DNA from: JAZDCJ01 sp036311985
GTDB lineage: Bacteria; Actinomycetota; Actinomycetes; Actinomycetales; Micrococcaceae
Length of the DNA: 37,000 nucleotides
NCBI RefSeq assembly: GCF_036311985.1
Contig: NZ_JAZDCJ010000022.1
Direction: 5' to 3' (one strand)
Shown here piece by piece: positions 1 through 7,068 of the stretch. Position numbers and translations under genes: made by a program. A model generated the notes under the pieces. It saw only the letters and a program-made list of their open reading frames with translations, had not been told where the DNA came from and did no database searches. Position 1 is the stretch's first letter, and each line of letters begins with the position of its first letter.

Positions 1-122
1 GGGGGAGTCAGAGAACGGGAAGTGGGGGGGGCGCCCCTTTTCGAGTCCCCCCCCCGCCGTCGTCTGCCGTCACGTGCCCGGCCCGGGCTGTCCGGGCGCT
101 GCGTGCCGGAGTGAACCGGAGA
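1..122. other. low-complexity window edge, no gene
   Basis: The first ~60 bases are dominated by G runs, a GGGGCGCCCC palindrome followed by TTTT, and a nine-C run. No credible gene is present. The remainder up to 122 is the 3' flank of the DUF3043 gene. A terminator is possible, but the homopolymers make assembly or read-end artefact equally likely. Confidence 0.5.
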
Positions 123-710
123 TTACTCGCGCGGGCCCGCGCCGCGCGCGACCTGCGGCTTCGGCAGCCGCAGCTTGCGGAACTGGAGCCCGCGCATCGC
201 CGCATACCAGAGCACGCCGCGCTCGGTGTCGCCGAACTTGGCGGCCAGGCGGGACTTGAGCTGCCGGGTCATGATCACCGCGTCGATGATGGTGATGCCG
301 AGGACCACCCAGAGGCCGATCGTGACATAGGCCTGCACCGTCAGGTTCGGCACGGAGATCGCGACGATCAGGAAGCCGAAGATGATGAACATCAGGAACT
401 CGCCGACCATCCAGCGCGAGTCCACGAAGTCGCGGGCATAGCGCTTCTGCGGGCCCTTGTCGCGCGGCATCATGTAGCGGTCGTCGCCCGTCTCGTTGGC
501 GAGGCGGAGGCGTTCCTGCGCCTCGATCCGCTGCTGCCGGGCACGCTCCTTCGCGATCTTGCGGTCGGTCGGAACGAGGGGCCGCTTGTTCTGCGCCTCC
601 TGCCGGCTCCGCTTGGGCGTCGGCGCGCCCTTGCCCACTACGGGCTCCGTCGGGGTCTCTGTGGCGGCCGGCGTCGTAGCGGCGTCCGCGTCCTTCTTGC
701 GTCCAAACAC
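123..710 (-). CDS. DUF3043 family membrane protein
   Basis: A 195-aa protein of the actinobacterial DUF3043 family, whose function is unknown. The N-terminal ~50 residues are low-complexity (Ala/Thr/Pro) and then strongly basic. A charged stretch (about 50-95) contains RKIAKERARQQRIEAQERLR, probably helical or coiled coil. Two membrane helices lie at about 99-119 and 126-147, followed by a basic tail containing MRGLQFRKLRLP. A cytoplasmic N-terminus is likely. The start is GTG at 710: a TAGACT hexamer lies 6 nt upstream and no Shine-Dalgarno is visible, which fits a leaderless transcript. It is divergent from the dipeptidase gene. Family assignment rests on the charged N-terminus, the YARDFVDSRWMVGEF block and the two-helix C-terminal half. 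Confidence 0.85.
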   Translation of the reverse strand: MFGRKKDADAATTPAATETPTEPVVGKGAPTPKRSRQEAQNKRPLVPTDRKIAKERARQQRIEAQERLRLANETGDDRYMMPRDKGPQKRYARDFVDSRWMVGEFLMFIIFGFLIVAISVPNLTVQAYVTIGLWVVLGITIIDAVIMTRQLKSRLAAKFGDTERGVLWYAAMRGLQFRKLRLPKPQVARGAGPRE

Positions 711-716
711 CCGCCA

Positions 717-722
717 AGTCTA
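717..722 (-). promoter_or_regulatory. -10 element of DUF3043 gene (leaderless)
   Basis: TAGACT on the minus strand lies exactly 6 nt before the GTG start, so transcription should begin at or next to the start codon. No recognisable -35 is seen. Confidence 0.55.
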
Positions 723-762
723 GCCGCTGGGCGGCGCACGGCCGAACCCGGCGGGCTCTCGG

Positions 763-768
763 TAGGGT
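763..768 (+). promoter_or_regulatory. -10 element of dipeptidase gene (leaderless)
   Basis: TAGGGT lies 6 nt before the ATG at 775. No Shine-Dalgarno is found between them. It is divergent from the TAGACT element at 717-722, so the 64-bp gap holds two back-to-back leaderless promoters. Confidence 0.55.
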
Positions 769-774
769 GGTGCC

Positions 775-2187
775 ATGACCCCACACGACACCACCCCCGC
801 ACCGGGCAGCGGCGCCGTCGACGTCGCGGCCGTGACCCGGACCGTGCTCGACGGCTTCGATCGGACCCTCGCAGAGCTCAAGGAGCTCGTCTCGATCCCC
901 GGCATCGCCTGGGAGGCCTTCGACCCCGCCGAGCTCGGGCGCAGCGCCGAGGCCGTCGCCGCGCTCGTGCGCGCCGCCGGCGTCGACGACGTCCGCACCC
1001 TCACCGCCCCGGCCCCGGACGGCACTCCCGGCAGCCCCGCCGTCGTCGCCCGCCGCCCCGCCGCCGCAGGCAAGCCGACCATCCTGCTCTACGCCCACCA
1101 CGACGTGCAGCCCCCGGGAGGCCCGGCGCTGTGGGACACGCCGCCCTTCACCGCCACCGAACGCGACGGCCGCCTCTACGGCCGCGGCGCGGCGGACGAC
1201 AAGGCCGGCATCATGGTCCACATCGCGGCCCTGCGCGCCGTGCTCGCGGCCGTCGAGGACTTCGGCGTCGGCGTGACGTTCTTCTTCGAGGGCGAGGAGG
1301 AGGCCGGATCGCCCAGCTTCAGGCCCTTCCTCGAGCGGTACCAGGAGCTCCTGGCCGCCGACGTCATCGTCGTGGCGGACTCGAGCAACTGGGCCGTCGG
1401 CCGCCCGGCCCTGACCACGAGCCTGCGCGGCATGGTCGGGGGAGTGTTCGAGGTGCGCGTGCTCGAGCACGCCGTCCACTCCGGCATGTTCGGCGGGCCC
1501 GTGCTCGACGCGCCGACGCTCGCGGCCCGGATCATCGCGAGCTTCCACGACGCCGAGGGCAACGTCGCCGTCGACGGCCTCCTCGCCCGCGAACGCGCCG
1601 AGGTCGAGTACGACGAGGCCGACTTCCGCCGCGACGCCTCCGTCCTAGACGGCGTCCGGCTCGCCGGCAGCGGCCCCCTCGCGGACCGCCTCTGGCACAA
1701 GCCCGCCCTCTCGGTGATCGGGATCGACGTCCCGTCCGTGGCGGTCTCCTCCAACACGCTCCTGCCCACGGCCCGCGTCAAGGTCAGCGTCCGGCTCGCG
1801 CCGGGCCAGGATCCGCAAGCGGCCGCCGAGGCCCTCGAGGCCCACGTGAAGTCCCAGGACGTGTTCGGTGCCCGGGTCGATTTCACCGCCGTCGAGCTCG
1901 GCAACGCCTTCTCCACCGACACCTCGGCGCCCGCCGCGCAGGCGAGCCTCTGGTCCCTCGAACAGGCCTGGGGCGTGCCCGCCGTGGAGACGGGGATCGG
2001 AGGCTCCATCCCGTTCATCGCCGACCTCACCGAGCTCTACCCGGAGGCGCAGATCCTGGTCACGGGCGTCGAGGACCCCGATTCCCGGGCGCACAGCGCC
2101 AACGAGTCGCTTCATCTCGACGACTTCCGCCGTGCCGTCGTCGCCGAGGCGCTCCTGCTCGCCCGCCTGGACGCGCAGGGGCTGTAA
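775..2187 (+). CDS. M20-family dipeptidase
   Basis: A 470-aa cytoplasmic metallopeptidase of the M20/M25/M40 superfamily, in the dipeptidase (CNDP-like) branch. It is expected to hydrolyse dipeptides or amide bonds with two zinc ions. Visible ligands follow the family order: YAHHDVQ (His108/His109-Asp110), GRGAADDKAG (bridging Asp141), the catalytic pair in FFFEGEEEAGS (about Glu174-Glu175), an Asp in VADSSNW, and a C-terminal His in ANESLHLDDF. The lid/dimerisation domain, starting around GGVFEVRVLEHAVHSG, is intact, and the length is normal for the family. The ATG at 775 is chosen because a TAGGGT -10 sits 6 nt upstream. It is monocistronic in appearance, with erpA following after ~100 nt. 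Substrate cannot be read from sequence. Confidence 0.92.
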   Translation: MTPHDTTPAPGSGAVDVAAVTRTVLDGFDRTLAELKELVSIPGIAWEAFDPAELGRSAEAVAALVRAAGVDDVRTLTAPAPDGTPGSPAVVARRPAAAGKPTILLYAHHDVQPPGGPALWDTPPFTATERDGRLYGRGAADDKAGIMVHIAALRAVLAAVEDFGVGVTFFFEGEEEAGSPSFRPFLERYQELLAADVIVVADSSNWAVGRPALTTSLRGMVGGVFEVRVLEHAVHSGMFGGPVLDAPTLAARIIASFHDAEGNVAVDGLLARERAEVEYDEADFRRDASVLDGVRLAGSGPLADRLWHKPALSVIGIDVPSVAVSSNTLLPTARVKVSVRLAPGQDPQAAAEALEAHVKSQDVFGARVDFTAVELGNAFSTDTSAPAAQASLWSLEQAWGVPAVETGIGGSIPFIADLTELYPEAQILVTGVEDPDSRAHSANESLHLDDFRRAVVAEALLLARLDAQGL

Positions 2188-2217
2188 CGCCGGAAGGCAT
2201 CGCCGCCCCGGCAGACG

Positions 2218-2223
2218 TACCAT
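2218..2223 (+). promoter_or_regulatory. candidate -10 of erpA
   Basis: TACCAT sits ~62 nt upstream of the erpA ATG. No good -35 is visible. Transcription from here would give a ~55-nt leader containing the hairpin at 2255-2277. Confidence 0.35.
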
Positions 2224-2254
2224 AGAGGGGAAGAGGACCGCGTGAAGCCGCCGG

Positions 2255-2277
2255 TCCCTTCCATCCGCAGCAAGGGA
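2255..2277 (+). promoter_or_regulatory. hairpin able to mask erpA Shine-Dalgarno
   Basis: TCCCTT at 2255-2260 is complementary to AAGGGA at 2272-2277, which forms the first part of the AAGGGAGGA ribosome-binding site (2272-2280). Six base pairs enclose an 11-nt loop. Whether it acts is inference. Confidence 0.35.
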
Positions 2278-2285
2278 GGACCCAT

Positions 2286-2660
2286 ATGACCGCCACGACC
2301 AACGAGACCAACGCCGACGCCACCGAGCTCCCGACCCACGAGGTCGCGCTCTCCGATGTCGCGGCGACCAAGGTCCGCAGCCTCCTGGAACAGGAAGGAC
2401 GCACCGACCTCCGCCTGCGCGTCGCCGTGCAGCCGGGCGGCTGCTCCGGACTCATCTACCAGCTCTACTTCGACGAGCGCCTCCTCGACGGGGACGCCGT
2501 GCGCGACTTCGAAGGCGTCGAGGTCGTCATCGACAAGATGAGCGTTCCGTACCTCAGCGGCGCCTCGATCGATTTCGAGGACACGATCTCGAAGCAGGGC
2601 TTCACGATCGACAACCCGAACGCCGGCGGCTCGTGCGCCTGCGGCGATTCCTTCCACTAG
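2286..2660 (+). CDS. erpA: iron-sulfur cluster insertion protein (HesB/IscA/ErpA family)
   Basis: A 124-aa A-type Fe-S carrier that delivers clusters to apo-proteins in the cytoplasm. The three ligand cysteines are present: Cys53 in QPGGCSG, and Cys117 and Cys119 in the C-terminal SCACGDSF. The family core runs from about residue 18 to the end; the first ~17 residues are a variable Thr/Asn-rich extension. A strong ribosome-binding site (AAGGGAGGA, 2272-2280) is 5 nt from the ATG. It stands between the dipeptidase and ctaC, with its own terminator just downstream. Location immediately before cytochrome oxidase genes is common in Micrococcaceae and fits a role in maturing respiratory Fe-S proteins, although a direct partner is not shown here. 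Confidence 0.93.
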   Translation: MTATTNETNADATELPTHEVALSDVAATKVRSLLEQEGRTDLRLRVAVQPGGCSGLIYQLYFDERLLDGDAVRDFEGVEVVIDKMSVPYLSGASIDFEDTISKQGFTIDNPNAGGSCACGDSFH

Positions 2661-2668
2661 GCGACACG

Positions 2669-2707
2669 CCCCGGCGGCGCGGCTTCACGTTTGCCGCGCC
2701 GCCGGGG
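2669..2707 (+). terminator. intrinsic terminator after erpA
   Basis: Perfect 15-bp GC stem (2669-2683 with 2693-2707), 9-nt loop, followed by TTTC. It separates erpA from the ctaCDF transcription unit. Confidence 0.85.
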
Positions 2708-2787
2708 TTTCGGTCGGCAAAGAAGGTCGGCAACGGGTAAGCTCTACAGCGAGTAGTAAAACCAAGCTTTCCTTTGGCCTTGTCACA

Positions 2788-2812
2788 CCGGGATCTCCGC
2801 ACGGAATCCCGG
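2788..2812 (+). promoter_or_regulatory. 5'-leader hairpin upstream of ctaC
   Basis: CCGGGAT (2788-2794) pairs with ATCCCGG (2806-2812), and the inner TCCG pairs with CGGA around a 2-nt loop, with a single bulged C. It lies ~50 nt upstream of the ctaC GTG and is not followed by a U tract, so it looks like a leader structure rather than a terminator. A weak -10 candidate, TAAGCT, lies at 2738-2743. Confidence 0.45.
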
Positions 2813-2861
2813 GGGAGGGGCCGGAGATTCATTCAGCACTAACAAAGAGGAAGGGCCGTCT

Positions 2862-3734
2862 GTGAGTTCGCTAGACCGAACCAGCAGCAGCCGCGGGGGC
2901 AGGGCCAAGGTCTTGGCCATCGCCGGCGCGGGGGCGCTGCTGTTGACGGGTTGTTCAGAACAAGTCCAGCGGGGCTGGCTCCCGAATGCGGAGCGTGACA
3001 TCACCAACCACACCGGGTCGATCCAGGATCTCTGGGTCAACTCGTGGATCGTGGTCCTGCTGGTCGGCCTGCTGACCTGGGGGCTGATCATCTGGTGCAT
3101 CGTGGCCTACCGCCGCCGCAAGAACGACACCGGATACCCCCGCCAGCTGAGCTACAACCTGCCGATCGAGATCTTCTACACGGCCGTTCCGCTCATGCTC
3201 ATCCTGACGTTCTTCGCGTTCTCCGACAGCACCGAGCGCGCGATCAACACCCCCGTGGACTCCGAGCTCGTCGTTGACGTCCGCGCCAAGCAGTGGGCCT
3301 GGGACTTCAACTACAGCTACCAGGGCCAGGAGAAGTACTTCGCTGGCACGCAGGCGCACCTCACGGGCGAGGAGGGCGTCGAGGAGACGCTTCCCACCCT
3401 GTACCTGCCGGTCGGCAAGTCGGTGACGTTCGAGCTCAACAGCCGCGACGTCATCCACTCCTTCTGGGTTCCGGCCTTCCTGCAGAAGCTGGACATGATC
3501 CCCGGCAAGACGAACCACATCTACCTCACCCCGCAGGTCGAGGGGACGTACCAGGGCAAGTGCGCCGAGCTCTGCGGCGAGTACCACTCCGAGATGCTCT
3601 TCAACGTCGAGGTCGTGTCGGAGCAGGAGTTCCTGGCCCACCTGGACACCCTGAACGACGGCCACATCGGCGAAGAGTACGACCGCAAGCCGGGCGAGGT
3701 CGCCCGGAACGAGATTCACGGCGAAGGGGAGTAG
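2862..3734 (+). CDS. ctaC: cytochrome c oxidase subunit II (aa3 type)
   Basis: A 290-aa CuA-bearing subunit of the aa3 oxidase, which accepts electrons from the di-haem cytochrome c of the bc1 complex. The N-terminus is a lipoprotein-type signal (basic start, hydrophobic 17-28, lipobox LTGC with Cys31), so the mature protein is probably lipid-anchored. Two membrane helices follow (about 60-82 and 100-120), then the cupredoxin domain. CuA ligands are visible: the His in DVIHSFWVP, and Cys234, Cys238, His242 and Met245 in CAELCGEYHSEM. The start is GTG at 2862 with AAGAGGAAGGG about 8 nt upstream. ctaD begins 5 nt after its stop, and the ctaD ribosome-binding site overlaps the 3' end of ctaC, indicating one operon. 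Confidence 0.97.
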   Translation: MSSLDRTSSSRGGRAKVLAIAGAGALLLTGCSEQVQRGWLPNAERDITNHTGSIQDLWVNSWIVVLLVGLLTWGLIIWCIVAYRRRKNDTGYPRQLSYNLPIEIFYTAVPLMLILTFFAFSDSTERAINTPVDSELVVDVRAKQWAWDFNYSYQGQEKYFAGTQAHLTGEEGVEETLPTLYLPVGKSVTFELNSRDVIHSFWVPAFLQKLDMIPGKTNHIYLTPQVEGTYQGKCAELCGEYHSEMLFNVEVVSEQEFLAHLDTLNDGHIGEEYDRKPGEVARNEIHGEGE

Positions 3735-3739
3735 GCATC

Positions 3740-5458
3740 ATGACCACCTACGAATACGCCACCGACGAGACCCGGGAGATCGCCCCGCGCGTCGTCCCCG
3801 TCTCCAAGGGCCGCATCATCGTCAACTGGATCACGTCGACGGACCACAAGACGATCGGCTACATGTACCTGATCGCCTCGTTCATGTTCTTCTGCATCGG
3901 CGGCGTCATGGCGCTGTTGATCCGCGCCGAGCTGTTCGAGCCCGGCATGCAGCTGCTGCAGACCAAGGAACAGTACAACCAGCTGTTCACGATGCACGGC
4001 ACGATCATGCTGCTCATGTTCGCCACCCCGCTCTTCGCGGGCTTCGCGAACGTCATCATGCCGCTGCAGATCGGCGCCCCCGACGTCGCCTTCCCCCGCC
4101 TGAACGCCCTGGCGTTCTGGCTCTTCCTGTTCGGCTCCACGATCGCCGTCGCGGGCTACATCACCCCGCAGGGCGCGGCCTCCTTCGGCTGGTTCGCCTA
4201 CGCACCGCTGTCGAACACGACCTTCAGCCCCGGCGTCGGCGGCGACCTCTGGGTCTTCGGCCTGGCCCTGTCCGGCTTCGGCACGATCCTCGGCGCGGTC
4301 AACTTCATCACGACGATCATCTGCCTCCGCGCCCCCGGCATGACCATGTGGCGCATGCCGATCTTCACGTGGAACACGCTGATCACCGGCATCCTGGTGC
4401 TCATGGCCTTCCCGCCGCTCGCGGCCGCCCTGTTCGCCCTCGGCGCCGACCGGCGCTTCGGTGCGCACATCTTCGACCCCGAGGCCGGTGGCCCGATCCT
4501 GTGGCAGCACCTCTTCTGGTTCTTCGGCCACCCCGAGGTCTACATCATCGCCCTGCCGTTCTTCGGCATCGTCTCGGAGATCTTCCCGGTCTTCAGCCGC
4601 AAGCCGATCTTCGGCTACAAGGGCCTGGTGTTCGCGACCATCGCCATCGCCGCCCTCTCCGTGGCCGTGTGGGCCCACCACATGTACGTGACCGGTTCCG
4701 TCCTGCTGCCGTTCTTCGGCTTCATGACCATGCTGATCGCCGTACCGACGGGCGTGAAGTTCTTCAACTGGATCGGCACCATGTGGCGCGGCTCGATCAC
4801 CTTCGAGACGCCCATGCTCTGGAGCATCGGCTTCATGGCGACCTTCCTCTTCGGCGGCCTGACCGGCATCATCCTGTCCGCCCCGCCGCTGGACTTCCAC
4901 GTCTCCGACACCTACTTCGTCGTGGCGCACTTCCACTACGTCGTCTTCGGCACGGTCGTGTTCGCGATGTTCGCCGGCTTCTACTTCTGGTGGCCGAAGT
5001 GGACGGGCAAGATGCTCAACGAGCGCTTCGGCAAGATCCACTTCTGGCTCCTGTTCATCGGCTTCCACGGAACGTTCCTCATCCAGCACTGGCTGGGCGT
5101 CATGGGCATGCCGCGCCGCTACGCGGACTACATGCCTGAGGACGGCTTCACCGCGATGAACCAGTTCTCGACCGTGTTCGCCTTCGTCCTCGGCATGTCG
5201 ATGATCCCGTTCTTCTGGAACGTCTGGATCACGCACCGCCACGGCAAGAAGGTCGAGGTCGACGATCCGTGGGGCTTCGGCGCCTCGCTCGAATGGGCGA
5301 CGTCCTGCCCGCCGCCGCGGCACAACTTCCACTCCATCCCGCGCATCCGCTCCGAGCGTCCCGCGCTGGACCTGCACCACCCCGAGCTGGGAGCCCGCAG
5401 CACGCCGACGACCACCGTGGCCAAGGTCTTTGGTCCGGCCGACCAGAAGGACAAGTAA
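3740..5458 (+). CDS. ctaD: cytochrome c oxidase subunit I
   Basis: A 572-aa catalytic subunit of the haem-copper oxidase, reducing O2 to water and pumping protons. About twelve membrane helices are expected from the hydrophobicity. Cofactor ligands are in place: His86 (HGTIML) and His399 for low-spin haem a, His397 (HFHYV) for haem a3, and His264 with Tyr268 (GHPEVY) plus His313-His314 (WAHHMY) for CuB. The ATG at 3740 is chosen because the reading frame stays open far upstream through ctaC and only this ATG has a ribosome-binding site (GAAGGGGAG, 3723-3731). Second gene of ctaCDF; ctaF starts 2 nt after its stop. Confidence 0.98.
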   Translation: MTTYEYATDETREIAPRVVPVSKGRIIVNWITSTDHKTIGYMYLIASFMFFCIGGVMALLIRAELFEPGMQLLQTKEQYNQLFTMHGTIMLLMFATPLFAGFANVIMPLQIGAPDVAFPRLNALAFWLFLFGSTIAVAGYITPQGAASFGWFAYAPLSNTTFSPGVGGDLWVFGLALSGFGTILGAVNFITTIICLRAPGMTMWRMPIFTWNTLITGILVLMAFPPLAAALFALGADRRFGAHIFDPEAGGPILWQHLFWFFGHPEVYIIALPFFGIVSEIFPVFSRKPIFGYKGLVFATIAIAALSVAVWAHHMYVTGSVLLPFFGFMTMLIAVPTGVKFFNWIGTMWRGSITFETPMLWSIGFMATFLFGGLTGIILSAPPLDFHVSDTYFVVAHFHYVVFGTVVFAMFAGFYFWWPKWTGKMLNERFGKIHFWLLFIGFHGTFLIQHWLGVMGMPRRYADYMPEDGFTAMNQFSTVFAFVLGMSMIPFFWNVWITHRHGKKVEVDDPWGFGASLEWATSCPPPRHNFHSIPRIRSERPALDLHHPELGARSTPTTTVAKVFGPADQKDK

Positions 5459-5460
5459 GC

Positions 5461-5862
5461 ATGAAGATCGAATCCTGGCTCTTCCTCGGTGGCATCTTCT
5501 TCTTCCTCCCCGTCGCCCTGGTCTACGGGTACATGACCAACTGGGACGAGTGGGTCGGCATGCCGGCGCTGTTCATGGTCACGGGCCTGTCCGCGATGAT
5601 CGGCTTCTACCTGTACTACACGGCCCGCCGCGTCGGACCCCGCCCCGAGGACCGCCTCGACGGTGAGATCCACGAGAACGCCGGCGTGGTCGGCGCCTTC
5701 TCCCCGTGGAGCTGGTGGCCGATCGTCCTGGCCACCGCCGCAGCGATCGGCTTCCTCGGCCTGGCCGTCGGCTTCTGGGTCCTGTACATCGGCGCCGGCC
5801 TGGCCGTGATCGCCGTGATCGGCTGGACCTACGAGTACAGCCGCGGAGACCACGCGCACTAG
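5461..5862 (+). CDS. ctaF: cytochrome c oxidase subunit IV (actinobacterial)
   Basis: A 133-aa small membrane subunit specific to actinobacterial aa3 oxidases. Four hydrophobic segments are visible (about 5-24, 36-56, 85-107 and 109-126), with a polar loop containing GPRPEDRLDGEIHENAG between the second and third. It ends in the charged GDHAH tail. The ATG at 5461 follows the ctaD stop by 2 nt, so translational coupling is likely. It ends ~47 nt before a very strong terminator, making it the last gene of ctaCDF. Identity rests on size, position and the PEDRxDGEIHENAG motif. Confidence 0.93.
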   Translation: MKIESWLFLGGIFFFLPVALVYGYMTNWDEWVGMPALFMVTGLSAMIGFYLYYTARRVGPRPEDRLDGEIHENAGVVGAFSPWSWWPIVLATAAAIGFLGLAVGFWVLYIGAGLAVIAVIGWTYEYSRGDHAH

Positions 5863-5908
5863 TCCGGATCAGCGGTGGGGCCGACGGGCCCTTCCGACAC
5901 GATCACAG

Positions 5909-5950
5909 CGCCGCGGGCGCCGCACCACCACCGGTGCGGCGCCCGCGGCG
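5909..5950 (+). terminator. intrinsic terminator of ctaCDF
   Basis: Perfect 18-bp stem (5909-5926 with 5933-5950) around the 6-nt loop ACCACC, followed by TTT. Confidence 0.9.
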
Positions 5951-6088
5951 TTTCGCATGTCCGCCGCCTGCCCCCGGGCCCGGGTCGACGTCCCTGCCGG
6001 GGCACGGCGCGGAGGCACACCGCCTCCTGCCCGCGCCCGTGGATGAAGGGGCCGCGGTGCCGACGCCCGCGGCGCGCTGTCGCCGCCC

Positions 6089-6106
6089 TAGAATGGGGGA
6101 GTGATG
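6089..6106 (+). promoter_or_regulatory. -10 element and leaderless GTGATG before gntR
   Basis: TAGAAT (6089-6094) lies 6 nt before GTGATG (6101-6106). The GTG opens a 12-codon frame ending at TAG 6137-6139, which overlaps the first codons of the GntR gene in another frame. A transcript starting here would present the short frame to the ribosome first. Confidence 0.45.
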
Positions 6107-6128
6107 CCCCTCAGCGACGCTTCCCGCC

Positions 6129-6917
6129 GTGCCCGGTAGCCGCGTCGACTCCATAGCGGGTCGTTTGGATCCCGCCTCGGCCGTGGCGAAGCACCAGCAA
6201 CTCGCGGCCATCCTGCGAGAGCACGCCACGGCCGTCTGCCGGCCCGGCCAGGCGATTCCGTCGGAGCGGGAGCTCACGCTGCTCTTCGGCGTCGCCCGCA
6301 TGACCGTCCGCCAGGCCATCGACGCGCTCGTCGAGGAAGGCGTCCTGGAGCGGATCATCGGCGTCGGCACCTTCGTCGCCCGGCCCAAGATGGACCTGCA
6401 GGTCAAGCTCACGTCCTACTCGGAGGAGATGCAGCGGCGCGGAATGGTCCCGGCCTCGCGTGTGCTGCGCTTCGAGGAGATCCCGGCCGCCGGCGCCCTC
6501 GCGCGCGAGATGGAGCTGACCGAGGGCACTCCCGTCATCCGCCTCCGCCGGCTCCTGCTCGCCGACGGGGCCCCCATGAGCCTCGATGAGAACTACCTGC
6601 CCGCCGACAAGGTGCCGGGCTTGATCGACGAGCCTCCGCCGACGTCGCTCTACAACACCCTCAACGAGCGCTACGGCCTCGTGCTGGAGTGGGGCGAGGA
6701 CCAGATCGAGGCGACGGCCGCGACGAGTTCCAACGCGCCGCACCTCGGCGTGGAACTCGGCGCCCCGTTGCTGAAGATCCAGCGCCACGCCTACGTCCGC
6801 CGCGAGCTGCTGGACTACTCCGTCTCGCTGTACCGGGCCGACCGCTACAAGCTCTGGGTGCCCCTCCAGCGCCCTGGAACGCGCCCACCGCGCTACTACG
6901 ACTCCACGCGCGACTAG
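6129..6917 (+). CDS. GntR-family transcriptional regulator (HutC/UTRA type)
   Basis: A 262-aa one-component regulator. An N-terminal winged helix-turn-helix covers about residues 17-85 (PSERELTLLFGVARMTVRQA), followed by a UTRA effector-binding domain (about 95-245). The ligand is unknown; HutC-type UTRA domains bind small metabolites such as sugar phosphates or imidazoles. It sits alone between the two halves of the respiratory locus (ctaCDF and qcrCAB), with strong terminators on both sides. The start is uncertain: GTG 6129 is the first in-frame start and lacks a good ribosome-binding site, while a 12-codon frame beginning at 6101 overlaps it. An alternative start is GTG 6183. An indel fusing the short frame to this gene cannot be excluded. 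Confidence 0.85.
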   Translation: MPGSRVDSIAGRLDPASAVAKHQQLAAILREHATAVCRPGQAIPSERELTLLFGVARMTVRQAIDALVEEGVLERIIGVGTFVARPKMDLQVKLTSYSEEMQRRGMVPASRVLRFEEIPAAGALAREMELTEGTPVIRLRRLLLADGAPMSLDENYLPADKVPGLIDEPPPTSLYNTLNERYGLVLEWGEDQIEATAATSSNAPHLGVELGAPLLKIQRHAYVRRELLDYSVSLYRADRYKLWVPLQRPGTRPPRYYDSTRD

Positions 6918-6994
6918 CGCCCTCCAGGAGGCGCCAGGCCGTTCCCCTGGCCTCCGTGAACACCCGACGCACCGCCTCGCGCGCACCAGACGAC

Positions 6995-7026
6995 AAGGGA
7001 CCCCCGGCCGTAGCCGGGGGTCCCTT
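6995..7026. terminator. bidirectional terminator between gntR and qcrB
   Basis: Perfect 14-bp stem (6995-7008 with 7013-7026), 4-nt loop CGTA. The arms read AAGGGACC.../...GGTCCCTT, giving short T tracts in both directions between convergent genes. Confidence 0.85.
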
Positions 7027-7068
7027 CGTGGTGTCGTTGCCTGCCGGACGCCAGGGGCGCCGGGCGGG

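Noticed and set aside
111..2225. 704-aa plus-strand frame spanning DUF3043 and the dipeptidase
   Set aside because: Arg/Pro-rich shadow crossing a divergent promoter region; both underlying genes are better supported.
3716..5380. 554-aa minus-strand frame opposite ctaD
   Set aside because: Composition is Glu/Arg/Asp/His-rich nonsense mirrored from membrane codons; ctaD is certain.
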